64,000 nucleotides of DNA. It comes from Rhizopus sp. PT2906 (taxonomy: Eukaryota; Mucoromycota; Mucoromycetes; Mucorales; Rhizopodaceae). Shown here in pieces: positions 1 through 11,774 of the stretch. Position 1 is the stretch's first letter. The number at the start of each line of letters is the position of its first letter. The stretch spans positions 1-64,000 of the forward strand of contig JAMYHX010000216.1 in the NCBI GenBank assembly GCA_025529335.1. Direction: 5' to 3'. Made by a program: the position numbers and the translations under genes. The notes below the pieces were generated by a model that worked only from the letters and a program-made list of their open reading frames with translations, searched no databases and had not been told where the DNA came from.

Positions 1-2586
1 TGGTTAAAAGTCAAGTCAGAAACTGCCAGATCAAGCCCTTCAAAGGGAACCATCCAGTTGGCATAGACGACAGGCACTAGATCTTTTGTTAGCTGTACAA
101 TGACTAGCACATAGTCTCCTGATAATGAAGAGGCGGTAATGAACGATGGCACATTGGCAGTCGTATTGGTAGTCGCCATAGTAGTAGTCGCAGCATCATT
201 AGTGCTTGATGAAGTTGATGTAGGAGCCGCGGTTATGGCGGCGGCAGTAGGTTCTGAAGGTAGCACGGTATTTGTCGATTTCCAGTAGGTTTCGATTCTA
301 CCGCCAATCTCTAGTTGAACGCCTCTGAAAGGGTTGATCACCGAGTACTCGTATGAAAGTTCACCAATGACCTTCAAATGTCCATCAAGCAGTGGGATGG
401 TGCAGTGGCCCTCGGATATCTTGAAATCAGCGCGCGAGAATGAATGAGGCAGGGCAACGCCACGTCCGAGTACCTTGGAACCAAATGTGGCAAGGACATC
501 AAACTCTAACAAGAAATCATCAAGTTTGTCCACTTGGAAATTAGACACGTCCCGATCATTCACCAATGGTAGGATTACGCTGTGAGGGATCATGCCTGTA
601 TCGGGTTTAGACGATATGATGATACGCAGAGAAGAAACTTGTGAGTTGTCATAAAGGCGAATGGGTGGTTGGCGGAAACTGATCTGAACCTGATATTTCT
701 TATCCAAATAACTGTGACCATAAATACGGAAAGGGATGATGGGTGGTGGCAAAGATAAAGAAGGAATCACGTCCAGTTCTCCATCGGCCTCACCTGCTTC
801 TGGAGACGCCGTGTTGGCATTCGACAATGCGTCCTGGGCAGTCTCTGTTTCACAACCGGCATCAATCAAGAGTTGAACGCAGTCCATATGACCTTCCCAC
901 GCGGCATAGTAAAGCGCTGTCTTTCCATTTTCGTCTTTGGCATTCACTTTACAACCGGCATGGATCAAGATACGAACACATTCGACGTGTCCATCATTGG
1001 CAGCCCAGAAGAGAGGCGTCCACGAGTTATACTTGTCGGGCGTGTCAATATCCTGTGAGTTTTGTGAAAGTACGCGGCAGAGTTCAGCATGTCCCTGGCG
1101 AGCGGCAAGGTGTAATGGGTAAAGCGATTCGGCATTAGGCAGATTTTTTGCTCCTTGGTTATAGAGCATGAGAGCGATGTCGGTATGTCCAAAGTGACAG
1201 GCGAGTGATAGAGGGATATGGTCTCCTGGATGCCTAGGTTCAATATTGGCGTTGGCTTGTATCAGAATCTCTACACAGATTGTATGTCCGTTCATGATGG
1301 CATAGATAAGTGGAGTGAATCCGTCATGATCTCTACGTTCAATATCGGTATTTTTGCTAATCAAGTATTTGACACACTCGGCAAATCCATTCATGGTAGC
1401 ATAATGCAGTGCTGTTCTTCCGTAGGCATCTGTTGCTTCTACATTGGCGTTATGTTCAATACAGGTTTCCAATAGATCCAAGCGACCGTTCATGGCAACG
1501 ACATGTAAACAAGATCGCTCGATGATATCATCCACGTAATCGAAATCGACCAAATGTGTATTAATAAGCATATCGACAATCTCCTTGGATGCTTCTGAGC
1601 AGGCGTGCCAGAACACACGTGTTATCCTGCCCCGGTCTTCAGGTGCTGGATTTTGAGTGATACGGTCTAGGATCTCTCGGACGACAGAGACCTGTCCTGC
1701 GGATACGGACTTCACAAGCTCAAGTTCGATATCATCCATTTCATCTACTGCACCTGTTCCCCCACCGAGGTTAGTTCCTGTCGTACCGCTAGTGTTGTTC
1801 ATCTCGTGTGGACCCCATGACGCTGGACTAATTGGAATGCCTTCCTGAATATTGGATAGTTCGATACGGTTTGCAGATGCCATGTCGGATAACTCACATA
1901 GGACTTGTGTGTTAAAGCATGGTTGAATATCGATCTGACGTGAAAGATAGAGCTCTTTTGTAGATGACTTTGACCGTTTATCCCATTTCTTCAAGATCTT
2001 TCTAAAGCCTTCATTGTTTAATTCGACATATTTCTGTAAAATATATATATATAAGCAAATATCCTCACACAAGTATTTCAGCTTACTTGAATTTTGGTCA
2101 ACTCTTGTTCAAACTGAATAAAAGCTTCCTGAATAGCTTTAAACAAGGTTGAGGCGTGCTTTAGTCGGCGGGTATCGGATTGAAGTACTTTCTTTTTATC
2201 AATAAGCGTCCTTAGTCGCACTTTTAACTCATTTTCTTTTTGAAGATAAAACGAATTGATCTAGGTTGACATGTTATTTTTTGACATTAGCTGTTCTGTT
2301 TAAAAAGTACCTTTTCGAGTTCACGTTCAAGTTTAAAAAAGAAGGCTGCCTTTTGTGACTGAAGTAGCTTTGAACGGTCTTCATCGTCAATAGGAGGCAA
2401 TCCTAAAGCTTTTAAACTGTCAGCAGGGGCGTTAAGAAGTGAGCTGATGAATTTCTTTAATCCTTTGTAATCCAAATAATAAGGACTCCATTCTGTAAAT
2501 TGTTGGCTTTGGATTTGTTTGCCAAACTTTATTAAAGAGAGTCTTAATAAGAAGTATATCACTCAAACTCATATGTTTACCTTCAT
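1..2586 (-). CDS. PHO81: PHO81/NUC-2-type SPX-ankyrin protein (C-terminus outside window)
   Basis: Probable phosphate-pathway regulator. In yeasts and Neurospora the family (Pho81, NUC-2) senses phosphate through SPX and inhibits the Pho85-type cyclin-CDK. Exons on the minus strand: 2586-2581 (only ATG AAG), 2526-2311, 2260-2087, 2033-1 (open to the edge). All junctions keep phase and are GT-AG. The N-terminus is a classic SPX start (MK-FGKQIQ), with the later SPX helices in exons 2-3. Exon 4 holds about six ankyrin repeats (for example GRTALHYATMNGF, GHTPL-like units), then a C2-like/GDPD-like segment with GDYVLVIVQLTKD. That last motif resembles Pho81 more than catalytic Gde1 glycerophosphodiesterases, but the rest of the GDPD region lies outside the window, so Gde1 is not excluded. 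The tiny first exon fixes the start; a GTG-initiated reading of exon 2 would be wrong. Confidence 0.85.
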
Positions 2587-3374
2587 TAGTTTATTATTGT
2601 TATTATTATTTTACTAACAGATTAGTTAAAGTAAGAATAAGAACAAAAAAAGAAAGAGAAAAGAAAAAGAAAACGAACGAACTGAGGCTGTTTTCTTTGA
2701 TTCGCAATATAAAAAAAAAGGTTACTCAAATTGTAAAAGTGAGAGCAATACAGTGAGCGAGAAAGAAAGAAAGCGTGAGTGACTGAGTGACTGTTGATCA
2801 GTCAGTCCACTGTTACGCTTAAATACCAAACACGCGTTCGAAACCGTTGGTTAAGAGAGACTTTAGTTTTGCTGATCGGAGATCTTTAAAATGCCGACAG
2901 GAAGAACATGATTACGTAAAATGAAGGGTTGTAAATGAAAAGCTTGTATTGGAGTAAGCTCAAGTATGTCATTTTATGCTTCATAGAGGAGATCCAACTA
3001 ATTATTAGACTTTATAAGTGCAAAAGGGTGGTAAGGGTTGATTAATAAATGAAAACAGTGTTTAAAGTTTATGTCACAGGATATATTTTTTGACTGCATG
3101 GCTAGACTCTTGATTACCCTCAAGTTGTTTCACAGAAGAGTATCTGTTGTACTTAATAGTATAGTAATCGAAAGCTAATTCTATCTTCTCTTATAGTTGC
3201 TTTAAGCATAGGGTGAATCAATAGAGACTCCTTAGATTCATGATAGAAAAAACTTCATTATTCAGTTTGTTTCTATCATTAAGAAAACCGTTTCTTCTGT
3301 TAGCGGTGGGAGACATTAAAGCCTTGGTCATAAAATACGGTTATTTACATAATTAAGAAGTATATAATACAGCT
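2587..3374. other. Intergenic, promoter side of the SPX gene
   Basis: AT- and purine-rich DNA upstream of the SPX-ankyrin gene (GA-rich stretch 2630-2680, GAAAG repeats near 2760). No coding potential was recognised. Confidence 0.5.
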
Positions 3375-5061
3375 TTATTTCAAGAATCTGGAGGTTGGTT
3401 CCAACAGCCCAGAGCATTCATCATATATGGATAACCAGTTGCCATCATTCTCCTCTCCAATCGATTGCTCAATAAGAGACTGTAGCCATTTGAAAATGAT
3501 GAGTTGACAGAAATTATACATACAGTAGAACTTACCTTGAAGCTGAAGCATGCTTCGAAGCAAGCTTCAATGTCTCTGTACCATTCTTTTCTTCTGGGTA
3601 TCTCTATTGATTTCAAGACAGAATTGAGGTAGTTGTCGTTGTTGAACTGAAGCTTTGTTAGTTTCAGCGACTTGCCTATCCTCTTGATTAGTATACTTCA
3701 CATATAAATATGACTTTGCTTACCAGCAACCAGAACCCCAAAGGTACTCTGCTCGCGAGCAGAGGTGGCATGCTTTAGCCGATAATAATATCAGGCCTGC
3801 CAGTCTTGAAAGTTGTTGGGATCCTTTCCTTTGTTGCAAAAGACAACGTATCCCTATTCAAAGAGCACATCAATAATGTTTTTTTTGTCACAATTAAAAG
3901 AGCATTTACCAATCAATTGCCAGCTTGGCATTGGCAGCAAAGACATTTTGCAAGATTACCGAAGCAAACTTCATGATGAAGTCAATCTTCGACCTCATAC
4001 ATTGATGGCGCACAGCCTTTTCCGTTTTTCTTATAGACTCTCTGTCAAACAAGAGCCTAAAGAATAATTCATTAGAGAAGAAAATTTATTTTGGATTTTA
4101 TTTCAAAGCTTACAACGTTGACAGCGAGTTGACTATAACCATTTCTTGACGTTTGTTGGTGCAGGCGTTTGGACAAAGATGTCCGCGTTGTCCTCCAACA
4201 CCTAATATTTCAGTTTTAGTAAATGCGTTATTTTACGTATATATAATGTTTGTACCTTCCTCCATCTCCTGATAAGCAAATAAGTATTTGCTGACAGTTT
4301 GTAGTCAGGAAGGCGCTCTTGATTTATCATATTGATTGGTGATAGCAAGTTAAGACAAGCTAAATATGAGTTATGCAGCACTTGCTGAAACCAGTATACT
4401 TATAGACGCTCTTCTACTGCCATTTACTTCTTGGCCCGGTGGGTCTTTAAGGACTTTATGTCTACAACATTTATTTCTATAAAGTCAAGAACATAACCAA
4501 CTTCAGTTGTGGTGGTTTCTAAGTTGCAAAGAAAGTAAATTGATATGAAATAAGTTTATTTTGTCGCTGTTTACCTTCTTCTTCCTCGTCTTCTTCCCTT
4601 CTCTTTTTCTGACACCTCTTTTCCACGGCATTCACTTTCCTTTTTCCCCTTCCTTTCTGTCTCTTGCATTGATATAGACATCACAGCCTTGTCGACTTCG
4701 ATGCGAATCGACATATTTAGATCTTTTTGAGTATAGGCTGCTTCAAGAGCTTTATACTGTGCTGTTCTTCTTGCCCAGTAAGCCTCAACAGTTAGAACAC
4801 GCAATTCCTACAATAACAATTAAAATGTATACTTTAGTAAAATTATAGTTTTCAAACCTCAAAGTCGTTTTTTTCTTCTAAACGTTTAATTAATCTATTG
4901 AGGTGGCGGTCTTTCTTGGCTTTATTCTTCAAATTGGTCAATGTGCCTTTGAGGGAACTTTCCCCATGATTCCGCAATGTTACATTGACGAATGAATATT
5001 TTACCTTTAAAGCATAAGAATACGACAAGATACAAAGAGGAAATTGGCCCTTTATATGCAA
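3375..5061. pseudogene. Patchwork of decayed element-like coding fragments
   Basis: Several short fragments on both strands, none intact. Minus 3616-3380 can be spliced (donor near 3537, acceptor near 3485) into a short fragment ending in LEPTSRFLK. Plus 3727-3876 reads through the 18-bp palindrome into ALADNNIRPASLESCW before a stop. Minus 4200-4150 encodes GGQRGHLCPNACTNK, which resembles the CCHC-like knuckle of mobile-element proteins with one Cys lost. Minus 5061-4571 can be joined across an intron at about 4858-4808 into a basic, coiled-coil-like fragment (YWARRTAQYKALEAAY) with a Lys/Arg-rich tail. I do not recognise the family. Mixed strands and stops suggest superposed old insertions. 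Confidence 0.35.
3747..3764. repeat. Perfect 18-bp palindrome
   Basis: CTCTGCTCGCGAGCAGAG equals its own reverse complement. It is unusually GC-rich for its surroundings and sits inside one of the relic coding fragments. Confidence 0.9.
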
Positions 5062-5890
5062 GAGTAAATGTTGTCAATCAATTACGTCTTATGAAATATA
5101 TCATATGACTCGTCATCAATTGCTGCAGACTACAGATACCATGAATCAGTGTATTATGTTAATGTTTGAGATGACTTTGGCCCGTGTGATAGATATATTG
5201 GCTCTATTACATCAAAGAATGTATAAACTTCTTTGATATAAACGTAGAAATACGACACGCGAAATGAAATTAAAGTAATCATAAAAATGCATAGTAGTAA
5301 AATTGAAATAACTTTGTTCAATATGCTTTCTGTGTGCTAATAATATTCGTTCGTTATTATTCATTACAGCAAAGAATAAAGAAGATCACATAAATCTTGT
5401 TCTTGTCACAGTTCAACATATAATGAAGCCTTTAGATTGTATTGTAACCATAGTCCACTAATCCAGTTTATAAATTGTAGCATATCAGAACCATTATACT
5501 TGTTACTCTTAGATTATTCATCTATTCCAATTTTACTCTATATTTACTGCTCAATCAGCTCGTAAGTTTTATCCTCTGTAGATCAATCTTTACGTCCTTA
5601 AAAGCACTATCTCTTGCATCTATCAGCTGTTCTATTCAGCGCATTAGGCGTTTTCTTCCTTTTTCATTGATGAGCCTGTAACCTTCAATTCAGCCTTGTT
5701 CCTGATCTGCATTTCAATCTCATCTATGCTAAACACTTTTGTCAAACTTTAGTTTTTCCTAATTTGGTCAAATACATATAAGTATACCTCAAGATCATCA
5801 AGGTAAAAAGAAACAACACGAAGCGTCATTCGCAAGTCCAGAAGTCAAAAAAATAAAAGAACAAGTGACAGGTCTAACTGTTTCCCCTAT
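5062..5890. other. Intergenic AT-rich stretch
   Basis: No gene, RNA or clear repeat structure was seen. The right-hand end (from about 5790) becomes Lys-rich in translation and may belong to the adjacent gag-like relic. Confidence 0.4.
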
Positions 5891-5894
5891 GGTC

Positions 5895-6270
5895 CAATTC
5901 GAGCAGCGAATAATACGGGAATGCCTTCTACATTTCAGTTACCATCTCAGTACCTACCAAGAGTTGCTCGTATAAGCGATCCACCGCTATACAATAGAAT
6001 TTCCGGAACATTGGCTAACTTTATCACTCACGTCCAAATGCTTATCAATGTTGACTCCTCTCGTTTTACTAATGGTGTTGGTAAGATTTGTTACCTTTGT
6101 TCTTTTATGAATGGCCCTTGCATTCTCTTGAGCTCAACCGTTTCAGGACGCTCTAGATATGGATAAGCCTGTTCCTCCATGCATGTAATCCTTTGCTACT
6201 TTCATCACTGCCCTTCATGAAGCATGCGGAAAAGTGAACGAGCGACTACGCACTGAAACATTGATCTAAA
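5895..6270 (+). pseudogene. Gag-like retroelement relic
   Basis: Translation from 5921 gives a capsid-like block: LPRVARISDPPLYNRISGT, LANFITHVQMLINVDSSRF, KICYLCSFMNGPC. The order 'small target, FI.(H/Q)V...I, SRF..GV.KI....SF(M/L).GPA' is what Ty3/Metaviridae-type gag proteins show. A second block in another frame (6150-6270) reads LDMDKPVPPCM, then a stop, then FATFITALHEACGKVNER, as expected after a gag midpoint. At least one frameshift and one in-frame stop separate the blocks. No protease, reverse transcriptase or LTR was identified beside it. Confidence 0.45.
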
Positions 6271-7190
6271 CTTCCTTTAGGTTTGTACAAGCTAGTTTTG
6301 TCATTGTATTGTCTTCTATATCACAATTCTGCTTGTTTAATCTCAAACTTCTTACCTAATTTCTTTCTACATAACGCAAATGTAGCGTATCATCCTCTAT
6401 CACTGGGGAATCATTATCGTAATTTTTCTAATAAAACTTACAATCCACATGCAGGACCTTTTTCTTTGTTGTAGTAATTAAATATTTGAAAAGACTCTGT
6501 ATCTTGCCTATCTTTGTTTTTGGAACTGATAGAATCATCCTTGTATCTTCTTCGGATCCGATTTGTTCGTCTTCTTGGTGATCATGAATCCAAACTTCTG
6601 AAGATGAATCCAGGTCTGCTTACGTCCTTGTTCATCATTGTCCTGTCATGCTTTTTGCGTAATGACTCTATCACAAACCGCATTAATTTTGAGAAAATCT
6701 TCGGCACTACATTCATGGTACTTCTGACTCATAATATGTAGTGATCTCCCGATGGTCGTTCATGTTGATCCATTGCTGATAAAGCCTTTTATGATGAGGT
6801 TGTCATCTTCTTAGCCCTCCTTCAGCTAAAAGACATTACTTCACGTCTCTCTTCCTCTTTTGATATTGAGAGATCGACTGAGCTAAAGAAGCTTCACAAT
6901 TTGTTCTTGGCGAGATCTTTATTTATGACAGCTTATTACTGTAGTACGTGTCTTAGATATTATCTCAAAGTCCAGTCAGAATCAACCTCATAGACTTTTG
7001 TTATTTAATAAAGTCAAACTAGTTTTATTTATAATACAATAGCTTACTTTGGCTATCACAATGATGTATTCAAAGGTTGCATGATATTTCTGCTAAGCTC
7101 TTTTATCCCCCGGTTCCCAGGGTGGCTGTGTGATTGACGCTCGGAAAAATTCGTTTCGTTTTAATTCGCGGATAATTCGATCCCGATTAC
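6271..7190. other. Intergenic, possibly more relic sequence
   Basis: Contains short unrelated open stretches (around 6283-6474 and 6514-6741) without recognisable motifs. It could be the decayed continuation of the gag-like element, but nothing can be assigned. The 3' end is the promoter of the monooxygenase gene. Confidence 0.35.
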
Positions 7191-7195
7191 TGCAA

Positions 7196-7204
7196 CTATA
7201 AATA
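7196..7204 (+). promoter_or_regulatory. TATA-like box of the FAD monooxygenase gene
   Basis: CTATAAATA lies 47 bp upstream of the ATG at 7251 and is followed by a pyrimidine-rich tract, the usual arrangement of a fungal core promoter. Confidence 0.5.
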
Positions 7205-7250
7205 TACACCTTTTGTACTTTGTTTCTTTTTTCTTTGATCCAACAAACAA

Positions 7251-9337
7251 ATGTCAGATATAACAAAAGTTGATGTCTTAGTCAGTGGAGCAGGTCCTAC
7301 TGGACTTTTTATTACTTATCTCTTGGCACGTCAAGGTCACTCTGTCTACTGCCTTGATCCAAAGCCTGGACCAACAGATCAAAGTCGAGCTATTCTTCTC
7401 ACGTCTCGTACAATGGAAATTCTGGAATCCAAGGGCTTGGCTGGTGAGTTCCTTGCTGAAGGATTCGTCTCGAGCGGTATTCGGATGTATCGTAAAGGCG
7501 CTGTGGTAGGTTTTATTAAAAAAAAGTGTAAAGATCATAATGTGTTGACGTCCTGCCTAGTTTGGACACATTGATGCTTTAGGTGATACACCTTTTCCAC
7601 ATATGACTATTGTCATGCAGAGTAAAACCGAGGAGATCTTGACAAGACACATCAAGGATGAGACAGATTGTACAGTTCACTGGTCAACTGAATTTGTATC
7701 CTACACGCAAGATGATGAAAAGGTCGTCTCAGTCGTGCTGGACAAGACGACGGGTCAAGAACACAAGGTTGAGTCACGCTTTATTGTCGGGGCAGATGGT
7801 AGTCATTCAAGAGTTAGAAAGGGAAACCCAGAGTTCACTTATGAAGGTATTGCGGTCACAACCAAGTTTTTCTTGGCCGATCTGTCCATTCATGGTGAAA
7901 ATATTGAAAACATGATGGATAGGATGAATACGTTTATGTTTGAATCGCGTAAGTGTCTACTCTTGTAGGTGATGGTACGAGTACTCATGTTGATCTGTAG
8001 ACGTCATGGGCATGATACGCATTTACTCTCGTAGAGAAGGAAAAGACGACAGCCATGTGTTTCGTATCTTTGGCAATGTCGAAGCTTATAATCGAAGCGA
8101 GGAAGAAACTACTAAACCTACCCATGGGTTACAAAAGGAGGAACCACCCAACTTGGAGGAAATCCAAGCCTTTGTTGATAAAGTTACTGCTCCTCTCAAA
8201 TTCACACTCAGTGATTTGATCTGGTCGTCTTACTTTAGGATTAACGAGAGAATTACCAACAAGTACAGAATCAAAAGAGCATTCTTGGCTGGAGGTTTGT
8301 TGTAGATGTAACAATCATAATAACAACTAAATGTAAAATTCATATAGATGCTGCTCACTGTCACTCTCCTGCTGGTGGTCAAGGCATGAACTTGGGTTTA
8401 CAAGATGGTAAGCTTTTATTTTAAAATAAAAGGACTTGAGTAACATATGCTTCTCTCTAGCTGATAATCTTGCATGGAAGTTGTCCCTTGTGCTAAAGGG
8501 TCAAGCTGCTGATCCTGAAACCCTGCTGGACTCTTATCACATTGAGGTAGCTGAAACAAGCGAAAACAGTCATTCAGACACTTACTTTTATTGTAGAGAG
8601 AACCACATGCAGCTTCAACAATCAAGATGACAAGCAGAGCCACACAGGCAGGTATTACTGAAGGATTCTTGGCTAGAAATATTCGTGAAGCAGCCATGTC
8701 TACCATGGTGATGATCCCTCAAGTTAGAGAATACTCATTCAAGAACGTGATGCAACTATTTGTAACCGTTGATGGTGGTTCGAAACTCCTGGGCACCTCC
8801 GATAAGGGACTGATCAAGGCTGGTCACTTCTTACCAGACTCTGAGGGACTTCGCCAACGTACACTCGAGAAACGAACAAGTTTGATACGTCGTTTGAATT
8901 TGCACGAAATATTGATAGGAACGACTCAATATACTGCCATCTTGGTCGCCACATGCCCTTCACAAACTAAACCAAGGCTTGATCTCTTGGAGAAGTTCTG
9001 GATTCATGCCCGTCCTTATCCTGTGAAGCGAATCATTGTCGAATCGTCATGGCATACTCATTTTAATCAATACCCCCTTTTTGTTCTTCCTCAGGAAGAG
9101 CAGGACGCACAGACCTCATTTTATTCTGAAGAACGTATGGACTCTCCTTACTCAATTACTAGCCGTGTTGGACTGTTACCTCTTTTCCCCAAGTACTTTG
9201 ATGGACCATCTCCTTGCGTGCTCGTAATTGTACGTCCTGATCTTTATGTGGCACAATCCAAGACTGTGTATAATGAAAATGACCTTGTCTCTGCGCTTGA
9301 ATACTTCAAGACACATCTTCTTTCTAAGCCTAATTAA
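7251..9337 (+). CDS. FAD-dependent aromatic monooxygenase (phenol 2-monooxygenase type)
   Basis: Predicted flavoprotein hydroxylase acting on phenols or related aromatics with NADPH and O2; the substrate is unknown. Exons: 7251-7505, 7561-7948, 8001-8294, 8348-8407, 8461-8546, 8597-9337; 607 aa. The FAD-binding GAGPTG is at residues 13-18, the second motif GADGSHSR near 162, and the third motif GDAAH near 312, whose codon for D is split by the intron before 8348. HSPAGGQGMNLGLQDA follows and is diagnostic of the family. The C-terminal 200 residues match the thioredoxin-like domain of phenol hydroxylases by position and by features such as ILVATCPSQ. The gene converges on the OTC gene with 95 bp between stops. 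No frame defects. Confidence 0.9.
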
Positions 9338-9432
9338 ATAATAAGATACTAATACATATTTTATAAGATATATATATCTATGTGCATTTTATTCAAGAAT
9401 TTAAAATAAATATACAATAGGGATAGTTCCCT

Positions 9433-10569
9433 TTAAATACCACCGCGAACCATCAATGAATCAATAACAGAAAGAATGGTCCACTTTCGATTTTCAGCTT
9501 CAGCAAACACAACAGATCGATCAGAGTAAAAGACCTCATCGTTCACTTCTTCAGTCTTACGAGGCAAGCAATGCATAAAGATCCAATCTGGTTTGGCACC
9601 ACCTTCAGCTGCCAATTCATGCGTCACTTGGAATCCCTTGAAATCTTGCAATCGCTTGATCTTTTCTGCTTCTTGACCCATACTGACCCATGTATCAGTA
9701 ATAATCACATCACAGTCCTTGACGGCTTCTTTAGGATCAGTAGTGAACAAAAGGCTGGCTCCTGTCTTGGCAGCATCTGCCTTGGCAATGTCAAGTACGT
9801 CTTGATCGCATTCGTAGCCGGCAGGACAAGCAGCAGCAAGACTGATACCACACTTGGGAAATGAGACAAGGAATTCTTGAAGCATGTTATTCGCATCACC
9901 AATCCAAGCAACCTTTAAACCAGGCAATGTTTCCTTGGGATGTTGTAAATGTGCAGAGTATGAATCAGTTACACCGTTCTTCTTGTGGTAGTAGTATTCA
10001 TGCAAGGTCATCAAATCAGCCAAGATTTGTGTTGGGTGATATTTATCAGATAAAGCATTAATCACAGGCACAGATGATTCTTTAGCAAGCGTCTAGATAA
10101 TTGAAAGTTAGCACAAGATACAAATATACCATCAAGTTCTCTCTCTTACCTCAATTTCTGAATGATCACCTACACGAGCCATGATACCATCGACCATGGA
10201 ACTGACGACACGAGCTGTATCAAACAAGGATTCATTGACACCCAATTGAATATCTTGTGAGCCCAAAAACATGGCATTACCACCTTGAAATAAACAGGTT
10301 AATGATCATTGACTATGTTTCCCAATTTGAGGCTTACCAAGATAATTCACAGCGGTTTCTGTAGCAACACGGGTACGAGTGGATCGCTTGGAGAAGATGA
10401 GGGCTACTGTCTTGCCAGCAAGAGGACGCTCGGCGTTCTTTGGGCAAGTCTTTGCTTGAACCTTGAATTGAACCGCTCGGTACACAAGATCGAATAGCTG
10501 GTCTGCAGTATAGTCGGCAGTGGTGATAAAGTGGTTAGGCTTTTGAGGTTTTAAAGAAAATGCAGTCAT
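9433..10569 (-). CDS. ARG3: Ornithine carbamoyltransferase
   Basis: Makes citrulline from ornithine and carbamoyl phosphate in arginine biosynthesis. Exons: 10569-10338, 10283-10150, 10092-9433; 341 aa, the usual length. Carbamoyl-phosphate loop STRTR is at residues 63-67, HPTQ lies in the middle, the SMG loop appears as DTWVSMGQE, and the catalytic HCLPR is near residue 296. The N-terminus (MTAFSLKPQKPN) is short and shows no clear mitochondrial presequence although many fungal OTCs are mitochondrial, so localisation is uncertain. No better upstream start was seen. Confidence 0.97.
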
Positions 10570-11774
10570 GATAAAAAGTGAATGATAATGAAAAAAATGA
10601 AAAAGCTGATCTCTTTATATCTTATCGTGTGTATTCGGGCTTTCAAAAAGATAAGAGGTTCTGCATCTATACAATATGCCGAATTTGGGATTTTTTGTGT
10701 AGCCTTACCCCGTAATTTTAGCAAGAGAAACTCTGACTCATAGTGTAAATATTCATGTTGAGTCACAGACTAGCGTGTGTGTGAAATTGTTACTTTTTTA
10801 GTTGCTTCCTGGAGAGACTGTCAATATATGAAACCCTCCCTCCTTTGATGAGGACAGCAAGTTTGTTTAATGACGTTGATAAACTTACTTTATCTTTTGC
10901 ACTTTGACTTTGGCTCTTATCGTCCTCTCTCTCTCTTTCTCTCTCTTTCTCTCTCTTTCTCTTCTTGGCCTGATTTGAGATAAGCATATTAAGTTTCGCT
11001 GATAATATATTTCAGTCTAAAAATCAAACTTGTATTGCATTGCTGATATTTTTCTGAGGGGTTCAATGCATCAAGTATACCAGATTACGTTGAGGAATGA
11101 ACATCGGTTTATTAAAGAGTCATTTTAATATTCGTTCAATTGGCATAATTTGTAAATCTTAAAGCTGGGGGGTTCTAGCAATGTTGTTGCACACGAAATA
11201 AAGAGACTAGGGATTTATACAAGTTTTTTACTACGTTTCACCTTTAATTTTCGACATGAAGTTTCATGTTTAATTCTTGAATATGGAATATGGGCACTAT
11301 CATATTCTCATTTAAATACATGTGTGTATTAGTCGGATACTCTCAACATTGGATCAATCGAGAAAAGCATGTATGCATAAGGGATTATAGTTGTCGAATG
11401 GATAAAGTCCAGGATAAGTCATGTAAGCTCGAGAGAAAAGTGAATACAGAATGTAAGTCTTTCTACAAAAAAGTAACAGAGACTAATGAGGGAATGATAG
11501 ATTCTATATGTTGACAAAGTAAACAAACTTATTCTGTTCATGCTGTCATCAATGTAAGCAAATACATAGTGCTCATCTTTGCTCAAATAAAGTTCTGGGA
11601 CAGTGTTTGCCCAATACACAAAATGACATATATTCACAACATTTCTTTCCCTTTTTATTCTTAACAATACCTTGGATGCTTCCATTATTCAAAATAAATT
11701 CACTGTTAAACTACTACTTTCAGGAATCATTTCTGTGACATATTTTCCTTTTTTTTTTTTTTTTAAAAAAAAAC
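10570..11774. other. Intergenic with pyrimidine microsatellite
   Basis: Promoter regions of the divergent OTC and SET/MYND genes. It contains a CT-rich microsatellite and, directly before the SET/MYND start, a T16-A9 run (11748-11772). No convincing gene: the minus-strand frame through the microsatellite encodes only low-complexity Lys/Arg/Glu. Confidence 0.5.
10925..10966. repeat. CT-rich microsatellite
   Basis: About 42 bp of pure pyrimidine with a 10-bp period (TCTCTCTCTT-like units) between OTC and the SET/MYND gene. Confidence 0.85.

Noticed and set aside
10790..10987. 65-codon minus-strand open frame rich in Lys, Arg and Glu
   Set aside because: It simply reads through the CT microsatellite; no homologous motif and no conserved start context.
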